Assembly (NCBI GenBank): GCA_013298455.1
Contig: JAAFHR010000240.1
Coordinates: forward strand, 1 to 5,604
Length of the DNA: 5,604 nt
Direction of reading: 5' to 3'
DNA from: Betaproteobacteria bacterium
Lineage (GTDB): Bacteria > Pseudomonadota > Gammaproteobacteria > Burkholderiales > Casimicrobiaceae
The number at the start of each line of letters is the position of its first letter. Position 1 is the stretch's first letter. Of the stretch, positions 1 to 4,841 are shown piece by piece. Below the pieces are notes generated by a model. The model did not search any database and was not told where the DNA came from. It saw nothing but the letters and a program-made list of their open reading frames with translations. A program made the translations under genes and the position numbers.

Positions 1-109
1 TGGAGAAGGCTCCCTCTCCCCTGGCGGGAGAGGGTTGGGGAGAGGGGGACGGTGGATTGGCAGTCGTGGCTGCCCCCCCTGCCCCTCTCCCTCCGGGGGA
101 GAGGGGGGC
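1..109. repeat. G/C-rich palindromic repeat (two hairpins) inside leuS
   Basis: Two near-identical hairpin units lie here. Unit A has arms CCCCTCTCCC at 82-91 and GGGAGAGGGG at 97-106, with a 5-nt loop. Unit B has arms CCCTCTCCC at 12-20 and GGGAGAGGG at 26-34, with a 5-nt loop. A further GGGGAGAGGGGG run at 37-48 could pair with either left arm. The style (CCCTCTCCC, loop, GGGAGAGGG, TTGGGGAGAGGG) resembles small palindromic repeats normally found between genes in proteobacteria; that comparison is from memory. Read in the leuS frame it encodes [11 protein letters not shown], then [15 protein letters not shown]. The right boundary is placed where LeuRS similarity stops (codon for Ile380 ends at 110). 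The left end lies outside the window, so total length is unknown. No stop codon occurs in any of the six frames across the segment. Confidence 0.88.
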
Positions 110-1249
110 AATGACCTGCTTAATCGCGAGGCCATACTTCTTCGCAAACGCAAAATCCCGCTCATCATGCGCTGGCACACCCATCACCGCGCCATCGCCG
201 TAGGTGATGAGCACGTAGTTGCCGACCCACACTTCGATCTCGTCGCCGGTGAGCGGATGCGTGACGAACAGCCCCGTGGCGACGCCCTCTTTTTCCTTGA
301 CGGCGAGCTCAGCCTCGGTCGTGCCACCCACTTTGAGCGCATCAATTTTTTGCGCGAGCTCGGCATTGATTTCACCAGCGCGCACTGCGAGCGGATGCTC
401 AGGCGCAACGGCCACAAACGTGACGCCCATGATGGTGTCGGCGCGGGTGGTGAAGACGTACATCTTGCCGTCTTGCACGAGCTTGCCGTTGGTGTCTTTG
501 ATGTCGTGCGGGAATGCGAATCGCACACCCTCAGACTTGCCGATCCAGTTTTCTTGAATCGTTCGAAGGCGATCTGACCACCCGGGCAATTTGTGAAGTG
601 TGGCGTCGAGCAATTCCTCGGCGTACTTCGTGATGTTCATGTAGTAGCCGGGGATTTCGCGCTTTTCAACGAGCGCGCCCGAGCGCCAGCCGCGGCCATC
701 GATCACTTGCTCGTTAGCAAGCACCGTTTGATCGACCGGATCCCAATTCACAATTTGCGTTTTGCGGTAGGCAACGCCGCACTCGAGCATCTTCAAGAAG
801 AACCATTGATTCCACTTGTAATACTCGGGGTCGCAAGTGGAGAGTTCGCGCGACCAATCGATGGCGAGCCCCAGCGCGTTGCACTGCGACTTCATCACGC
901 GAATGTTTTCGCGCGTCCAGGCAGCGGGGGCGACTTTGCCTTTCATCGCAGCGTTTTCCGCAGGCAAACCAAACGCATCCCATCCCATCGGCATCAACAC
1001 GTTGTGACCTTGCATGCGCAGATAGCGAACGAGCATGTCATTGATCGTGTAGTTTCTGACGTGCCCCATATGGAGCTTGCCCGAGGGATAAGGCAGCATC
1101 GAGCAGGCGTAGTACTTGCCTTTCGGAAAACGCGGATCGTTTTCGATGGCTTGGTAGGCGTTGGCAATGCGCCAATTCGATTGCGCCGTGGCCTCCACAT
1201 GCTTGTGGTCGTAGACCGATGCGGTTTTGTGGTTGTACTGGGAATCCAT
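1..1249 (-). CDS. leuS: Leucyl-tRNA synthetase, N-terminal part (runs off left edge), with in-frame repeat insertion
   Basis: This class I aminoacyl-tRNA synthetase charges tRNA-Leu in the cytoplasm. It starts at ATG 1249 ([14 protein letters not shown]) and 416 codons are visible without a stop; a full LeuRS has about 860. The ATP-binding HIGH-type motif is HMGH at residues 60-63, inside [28 protein letters not shown] follows at 90-101. The CP1 editing domain shows [12 protein letters not shown] at 267-278 and [17 protein letters not shown] at 357-373, the latter carrying the conserved editing-site aspartates (HDERD, 361-365). Around 167-192 the text is [19 protein letters not shown], without the zinc-binding cysteines of E. 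coli LeuRS. After IKQVI (376-380) the family likeness ends and residues 381-416 are Pro/Gly/Ser-rich repeat-encoded sequence. No clear Shine-Dalgarno precedes the ATG. The gene may be intact with an extra loop or may be disrupted; the missing left part decides. Confidence 0.95.
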   Translation of the reverse strand, partial: [416 protein letters not shown]

Positions 1250-1385
1250 GTCGGGAAAACGTGGCGGTTCGTATCGCAAACCGCGCCTTAAAATGGCTGG
1301 GAAACCTTTGAATTGTAAGGTTTTGAGGTGAGTCGCTTGGGAACCTTGCGGCAGATGTTGTGTCCATCTGGCTCCACGACGAAAC

Positions 1386-1521
1386 TTTTTTTCTTTTGAC
1401 GCAGATTCCGCGGATTGCGCAGATTGACGCTGATTATTTTTTGGTCATCCTGCAGTGCCGGTGATTGGAGAATGATCAATCTGCGTAAATCTGCGGCATC
1501 TGCGTAATCTGCGTTAAAAAA
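1386..1521. repeat. Large imperfect inverted repeat made of 4 + 4 short units (ACGCAGATT / AATCTGCGT)
   Basis: The left arm holds four GCAGATT-like units starting at 1401, 1410, 1419 and 1429. The right arm holds four (A)ATCTGC-like units starting at 1478, 1488, 1497 and 1506. Counted from the outer ends inward, both arms have the same spacing: 9, 9, then 10 bp. The outermost units are perfect complements (1399-1407 and 1506-1514), and over 38 aligned positions I count 31 matches. Outside the arms are a T-rich run (1386-1397, interrupted by one C) and an A-run (1516-1521). The centre (about 1437-1474) is unique sequence. This gives a dyad of about 136 bp that could form a cruciform in DNA or a long RNA hairpin. 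It contains no coding capacity and no spacers like those of CRISPR. Confidence 0.82.
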
Positions 1522-1540
1522 GTCGAACCATTTCGATACT

Positions 1541-1634
1541 GACGAGTGCCGTTCAGCAGTCTAAAAATCTGTGTTCATCTGCGTGAAATCTGTGTCAATC
1601 TGCGTCAAAAAATTGAGAGTGATTCGCACTCGTC
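1541..1634. repeat. Second ATCTGYG array bounded by 9-bp inverted repeats
   Basis: Four units, AATCTGT (1566), CATCTGC (1576), AATCTGT (1587) and AATCTGC (1597), recur every 10-11 bp in the same orientation as the right arm of the preceding array. A-runs flank them (1563-1567 and 1607-1612). The block is bracketed by a perfect 9-bp inverted repeat, GACGAGTGC at 1541-1549 and GCACTCGTC at 1626-1634. Each bracket is followed by a nearby TCAGCAG (1553-1559 and 1637-1643), a 7-bp direct repeat. A small hairpin GAGTG/CACTC (1617-1621 with 1627-1631) overlaps the right bracket. The layout resembles a miniature non-coding element, but no target-site duplication could be established. Confidence 0.65.
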
Positions 1635-1652
1635 GCTCAGCAGAACACCATC

Positions 1653-1685
1653 CCCACCCTAGCCCTCCCCTTGAAAGGGAGGGGA
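1653..1685. repeat. C-rich palindromic repeat just upstream of the dsbD-like gene
   Basis: The hairpin arms CCCTCCC (1663-1669) and GGGAGGG (1677-1683) pair perfectly around a 7-nt loop. They are preceded by CCCCACCCTAG, a common prefix of this style of intergenic repeat. The layout (C-rich prefix, CCCTCCCC, loop, GGGAGGGG) parallels the repeat inside leuS, read on that gene's strand, though the sequence is not the same. The right end lies 22-23 nt before the ATG at 1708. Its GGGAGGGG run is the only Shine-Dalgarno-like purine stretch near that start, but it is too far away and sits inside the stem. Confidence 0.7.
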
Positions 1686-1707
1686 CAACCTCTCCTCGCG
1701 CACGCCC

Positions 1708-3885
1708 ATGACTTTGTCACTTATTCGATCGATTGCTTGTGCAGCGGCTACCTTGGCTCTGACGACTTTTGTTGCGCCTGCAATCAACGCCGCGCCCATC
1801 AAAACGCCGCACGCAGAAGTTGAGCTGCTCGCTGAAACGACGGCGCTCGTTCCCGGCAAATCGGCTCGCATCGGGCTCTCAATCAAGCACGCGCCGCATT
1901 GGCACACCTACTGGAAAAACCCCGGCGATTCGGGCTATCCAACGAAGGTGACGTGGGAGCTGCCCGCTGGATTTAGCGTTAGCGAATTCGATTGGCCGGT
2001 GCCGCAGCGTTTGCGCACGGGGCCGATTGTGAATTTTGGTTACGAGGGCGAGGTGTTGCTACCGGCCACCGTGAAAGTGTCCGCTGATGCGGCTTCTGGC
2101 TCATCGATCACGCTCAAAGGCAAGGCCGAGTGGTTGGTTTGCAAAGACGTTTGCATTCCGGAAGAGGGCATGGTGTCAGTCACGCTACCCATTGCCCCGT
2201 CGGCATCCTCAAGTGCTGCAAAAGCGAAATTTGACGCCGCAGACGCGGCGATTCCAAAGCGGCTCGAAGGCTGGAGCGGCAAGGCGTTCGTCAGCGGTCG
2301 TGATTTGCAAATTGATTTGATTCCAGCGGCAGGAACACCGTCCTTGGCTCGCTTCGATGTGTTTCCGGAAGTAGAGCAAATCACTGAACCAGCAGCGCAA
2401 AAAATTTATCGCAACGCCAACGCGGCTGCGGGTTATAGCGCGATGCTTCGCTTGGTAGACGGCGCGAAAGTGCCGGAATCTTTTCAGCTTGTCGTGTCAA
2501 TGCCAAAGGAAACGGGGCATACAGCAAGTTTTGGCTATCTTTCGATAAGTGCTGCAAACGGCTCTTCGCCCAATGAAATAAAGACGATGAGTCTATTAGC
2601 TGATTCGAGTGCTGAACTGGCGGCCAGTTCGACGCCGAGCGCCGCGCCGCCGGATTCGATGTCTTTGCTCGCGGCGATTGTGTTCGCGTTGGTCGGCGGC
2701 ATGATTTTGAATTTGATGCCCTGCGTGTTTCCGGTGCTCTCGCTGAAAATTCTCTCGTTTGCGCAGCACGCGGGCGATCATAAAAACAGCATCGAACGGC
2801 GCGGTGCGATGCGCGCTCACGGCTTACTGTACGCGCTTGGCGTCGTGGTGTCGTTTCTCGTTTTGGCGGGCGCACTGCTGGCGTTGAAAAGCGCTGGAAG
2901 CGCCATCGGTTGGGGCTTTCAGCTGCAAAACCCCGGTGTGGTTTGGGTCCTCGCCGTGATCTTTTTCTTGATCGGTTTGAATTTGATGGGCGCGTTTGAA
3001 GTGGGTACGCTCGCGCCGTCGTCGGTGCTCAGTTTCACGGCGAAAAATCCGGGTGTTGATGCATTTTTCTCGGGTGTTTTGGCAGTGATCGCAGCGAGCC
3101 CGTGCACCGCGCCGTTTATGGGCGCAGCGCTTGGTTTCGCGCTCACACAGAGCACAGTGGCAGCGTTGGTCGTCTTCGCAGCGCTCGGCGTCGGCATGGC
3201 GCTGCCGTATGTGTTGTTGGCGTGGTTTCCGAAGTGGTTGGATCGCTTGCCGCGACCCGGCGCGTGGATGATTACGTTTAAGCAGGCGCTCGCGTTTCCG
3301 ATGTTTTTGACGGTGGTGTGGCTCATTTGGGTGATCGCGCAACAGGCCACCGTGGATGGCGCCGCCATCGCGCTCATTGGGCTGGTCGGGATTACCTTTG
3401 GCGCGTGGCTGTTGGGATCGATCAGCGCACGAGCGCGCTTGGCCGGCGTGATCGCAGCCGTCGTTGCGATTGTGTTGGCATGGCCGACGACGGCGATGGT
3501 GGAGACGAGCGCGGGCCAGCTACCGAGCGCAAATGTGGCCAATGCTGGGCAGTGGAAACCTTGGAATCCCGAAGAAATCGCCAAGCTCAACGCCGAGGGA
3601 AAACCGGTGTTCGTTGACTTCACGGCGGCGTGGTGCGTGAGTTGTCAGGCCAACAAGCGACTCGTTCTTTCACGCGACGAAATCGTGCAAACTTTTGCCA
3701 AGAAAAACGTCGTCTTGATGCGCGCCGATTGGACCAATCGCGATCCCCGGATCACGCAAGCACTCGCCGCGATGAATCGCTCGGGTGTGCCTGTTTATGC
3801 GCTGCACGCTCCGGGAAAACCTGTGGAGCTGTTGCCCGAACTATTGACGACGGGCATCGTCAAAACCGCTTTATCGAAGCTCTAG
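1708..3885 (+). CDS. DsbD/ScsB-family thiol:disulfide interchange protein (membrane electron transporter)
   Basis: This 725-residue inner-membrane protein is expected to pass electrons from cytoplasmic thioredoxin to periplasmic thiol proteins. A signal peptide (about 1-28, ending AINA) precedes an N-terminal DsbD-type periplasmic domain (about 30-310) with the pair C145 and C149 in WLVCKDVCIPE; this CX3C spacing is more ScsB-like than the CX5C of E. coli DsbD. About eight membrane segments span 318-592. The channel cysteines are C339 (LNLMPCVFPVLS, TM1) and C466 (AASPCTAPF, TM4). The C-terminal thioredoxin domain (about 610-725) has C643 and C646 in TAAWCVSCQ. All three redox pairs are therefore present. 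It is longer than E. coli DsbD (565) because of the large N-terminal domain. ATG 1708 is the only usable start after the in-frame stop at 1672-1674, but it lacks a Shine-Dalgarno. It probably forms an operon with the gene at 4009. Substrate unknown; copper-stress roles of ScsB proteins are only an analogy. Confidence 0.93.
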   Translation: MTLSLIRSIACAAATLALTTFVAPAINAAPIKTPHAEVELLAETTALVPGKSARIGLSIKHAPHWHTYWKNPGDSGYPTKVTWELPAGFSVSEFDWPVPQRLRTGPIVNFGYEGEVLLPATVKVSADAASGSSITLKGKAEWLVCKDVCIPEEGMVSVTLPIAPSASSSAAKAKFDAADAAIPKRLEGWSGKAFVSGRDLQIDLIPAAGTPSLARFDVFPEVEQITEPAAQKIYRNANAAAGYSAMLRLVDGAKVPESFQLVVSMPKETGHTASFGYLSISAANGSSPNEIKTMSLLADSSAELAASSTPSAAPPDSMSLLAAIVFALVGGMILNLMPCVFPVLSLKILSFAQHAGDHKNSIERRGAMRAHGLLYALGVVVSFLVLAGALLALKSAGSAIGWGFQLQNPGVVWVLAVIFFLIGLNLMGAFEVGTLAPSSVLSFTAKNPGVDAFFSGVLAVIAASPCTAPFMGAALGFALTQSTVAALVVFAALGVGMALPYVLLAWFPKWLDRLPRPGAWMITFKQALAFPMFLTVVWLIWVIAQQATVDGAAIALIGLVGITFGAWLLGSISARARLAGVIAAVVAIVLAWPTTAMVETSAGQLPSANVANAGQWKPWNPEEIAKLNAEGKPVFVDFTAAWCVSCQANKRLVLSRDEIVQTFAKKNVVLMRADWTNRDPRITQALAAMNRSGVPVYALHAPGKPVELLPELLTTGIVKTALSKL

Positions 3886-3906
3886 CACTCGCTACAAGGA
3901 CGAAAT

Positions 3907-3946
3907 GACGACGCGCTTCGCGCTAGGACGACGGCCTTCGGCCTAG
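3907..3946. repeat. Two tandem 20-bp hairpin units with compensatory changes
   Basis: Unit 1 (3907-3926) and unit 2 (3927-3946) abut directly and share GACGACG at the 5' end, TTC in the loop and CTAG at the 3' end. Only the stem differs: GCGC-TTC-GCGC (3913-3923) against GGCC-TTC-GGCC (3933-3943), so both arms changed together and pairing is kept. Partial unit starts flank the pair (GACGA at 3899, GACGC at 3947). An alternative pairing CTAGG (3923-3927) with CCTAG (3942-3946) is possible. The pair lies between the dsbD-like stop and the next gene with no T-run after it, so it is not a standard intrinsic terminator. An mRNA-stability or partial-attenuation role, or a REP-like repeat, is conceivable. 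Confidence 0.75.
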
Positions 3947-3996
3947 GACGCAAAGCTTCACGACGCTGCAACTTCAAATCACTTTCTCTGTTTCTC

Positions 3997-4002
3997 GAAG
4001 GA
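3997..4002 (+). promoter_or_regulatory. Ribosome binding site of the peroxiredoxin-like gene
   Basis: GAAGGA lies 6 nt before ATG 4009, a good Shine-Dalgarno at normal spacing. It fixes the start of this gene and contrasts with the absent site in front of the upstream dsbD-like gene. Confidence 0.8.
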
Positions 4003-4008
4003 AAATTT

Positions 4009-4608
4009 ATGAAACGTGTCTTTTTCTCGCTTCTCGCCGCCAGTGCTTTCGCCTCGGCGCACGCTGCTGATGTTGGCAAACCTGCGCCGGATTTCACCTT
4101 GACGGATGTCAACGGGAAAGTCGTCAAACTCGCTGATTTCAAAGGCAAGCATGTGGTGCTGGAGTGGACGAATCCGAATTGCCCGTTCGTTGTGAAGCAC
4201 TATGGCTCGAACAACATGCAAACGTTGCAAAAAGACAAGACCGCGAAAAACGTGGTTTGGCTTTCGGTGAACAGCACGGCGAAGTCACATCAAGACTACA
4301 TGGCGCCCGCCGCGCTCTCGTCGAAGATGATCGGCGAATGGAAGGCCGCGCCCACGGGCTTGTTGATGGACGAGAGCGGCGCGGTCGGCAAAAGCTATCA
4401 AGCGAAAACCACGCCGCACATGTACGTGATCGATCCGAAAGGCACGCTCGTGTTTGCGGGTGGTATTGATGACAAACGTAGCGTCAGCCAAGCCGATATC
4501 AAAGGTGCAAAAAACTTCGTGCGTGCCGCACTCGATGAATCGATGGCCGGGAAAGCGGTGTCAGTCTCGACCGCGACGCCTTACGGATGCAGCATTAAGT
4601 ACATGTAG
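4009..4608 (+). CDS. Exported thioredoxin-fold, peroxiredoxin-like (redoxin) protein
   Basis: This 199-residue protein begins with a clear signal peptide (MKRVFFSLLAASAFASAHA, cleavage near 19-20), so it should be periplasmic. The mature part opens with the AhpC/TSA-redoxin pattern VGKPAPDFTLTDVNGKVVKL and then LEWTNPNCPFVVKHY. The single active-site cysteine is C58 in a CPFV motif; the second Cys of a thioredoxin CxxC is replaced by Val. The thioredoxin-fold cis-proline segment is TTPHMYVIDPKG (about 135-146). The only other visible cysteine is C194 in the C-terminal tail PYGCSIKY. From family knowledge this matches PRX-like-1 proteins, whose cysteine aligns with the first Cys of CxxC rather than with the peroxidatic Cys of true peroxiredoxins. 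The enzymatic activity is undefined. It lies 123 bp after the DsbD-like gene on the same strand, suggesting that it may be reduced by that transporter. Confidence 0.9.
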   Translation: MKRVFFSLLAASAFASAHAADVGKPAPDFTLTDVNGKVVKLADFKGKHVVLEWTNPNCPFVVKHYGSNNMQTLQKDKTAKNVVWLSVNSTAKSHQDYMAPAALSSKMIGEWKAAPTGLLMDESGAVGKSYQAKTTPHMYVIDPKGTLVFAGGIDDKRSVSQADIKGAKNFVRAALDESMAGKAVSVSTATPYGCSIKYM

Positions 4609-4617
4609 CGCAATCGT

Positions 4618-4661
4618 ACGCCGACGACTGGCGTGCCGCAGCGTTAATCGATGCGCTGCGG
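4618..4661. terminator. Possible bidirectional terminator: two hairpins between convergent genes
   Basis: A 5-bp hairpin ACGCC (4618-4622) / GGCGT (4630-4634) is followed by a perfect 8-bp hairpin CCGCAGCG (4636-4643) / CGCTGCGG (4654-4661) with a 10-nt loop containing the yacG stop codon. The location, at the meeting point of two convergent genes with only 35 bp between their stops, suits transcription termination in both directions. Neither strand has a U-tract after the stem, so this is not a textbook intrinsic terminator and the call is tentative. Confidence 0.35.
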
Positions 4662-4829
4662 TGCCGAAGGGTCATCGTCGGGCGGAGTCGCGTTGGGAAT
4701 TCGATATTCCTCATTAGCCCAAGCGCCCAGATCCATGAGTTTGCAGCGCTCGGAGCAGAACGGGCGGAATTTGTTTTCGGGTTTCCAAACGACATCGCGC
4801 TGGCAGCGCGGGCAGGCAACAGTGGTCAT
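4644..4829 (-). CDS. yacG: DNA gyrase inhibitor YacG (zinc-binding)
   Basis: This 61-residue protein is a small zinc-ribbon protein; E. coli YacG (65 residues) binds GyrB and inhibits gyrase. Four zinc ligands are visible: C6 and C9 (CPRC) and C25 and C29 (FCSERC), with the same CX2C-X15-CX3C spacing as the E. coli protein. These are followed by the family signature DLGAWANEEYRIP (33-45) and an acidic, disordered-looking tail. The start is ATG 4829, preceded by a weak TGAAG. It begins 12 bp after the zapD stop, so the two genes should be co-transcribed, matching the usual coaE-zapD-yacG order. It is convergent with the peroxiredoxin-like gene. Confidence 0.95.
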   Translation of the reverse strand: MTTVACPRCQRDVVWKPENKFRPFCSERCKLMDLGAWANEEYRIPNATPPDDDPSAPQRID

Positions 4830-4841
4830 AGCTTCAGTGAT

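Larger units (their letters stand above)
1250..1707. other. 458-bp gene-free, repeat-rich intergenic region between divergent leuS and dsbD-like genes
   Basis: No convincing gene is present. The leuS-proximal part (1250-1385) should hold the leuS promoter. The only hint is TACAAT on the minus strand (1317-1312), about 65 nt upstream of the leuS ATG; it has no recognisable -35 box at 17 nt (CCAAGC), so it is not called as a promoter. From 1386 to 1684 the sequence is almost wholly repetitive: a large inverted ATCTGCG array, a second array, and a C-rich hairpin, each listed separately. No promoter for the plus-strand gene at 1708 could be defined with confidence. Open frames here, such as a 63-codon minus-strand one at 1288-1479, translate the repeats and look like nothing known. 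Confidence 0.8.

Noticed and set aside
35..1291. Long plus-strand open frames (35-577 and 593-1291)
   Set aside because: They lie antisense to leuS, whose minus-strand translation is clearly homologous to LeuRS. Their own translations show no recognisable domain.
1312..1340. leuS sigma-70 promoter with TACAAT at 1317-1312
   Set aside because: No acceptable -35 hexamer at 16-18 nt upstream, and a single 5-of-6 match to a -10 box is too common by chance.
1288..1479. 63-codon minus-strand ORF in the intergenic region
   Set aside because: It is largely a translation of the inverted ATCTGCG array, shows no family resemblance and has no ribosome binding site.
1478..1603. Possible CRISPR array from the regular ATCTGCG repeats
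   Set aside because: Units are only 7-9 bp at 9-11-bp period with no spacers between them, and no cas genes are present.
2381..3623. Minus-strand open frames of up to 234 codons opposite the dsbD-like gene
   Set aside because: They are antisense shadows of a well-supported coding frame and have low-complexity, Arg/His- or Ala/Thr-rich translations without domains.
3907..3946. Intrinsic terminator after the dsbD-like gene
   Set aside because: The stems are short (4 bp) with triloops and no T-run follows on either strand. The tandem covarying layout fits a repeat better.
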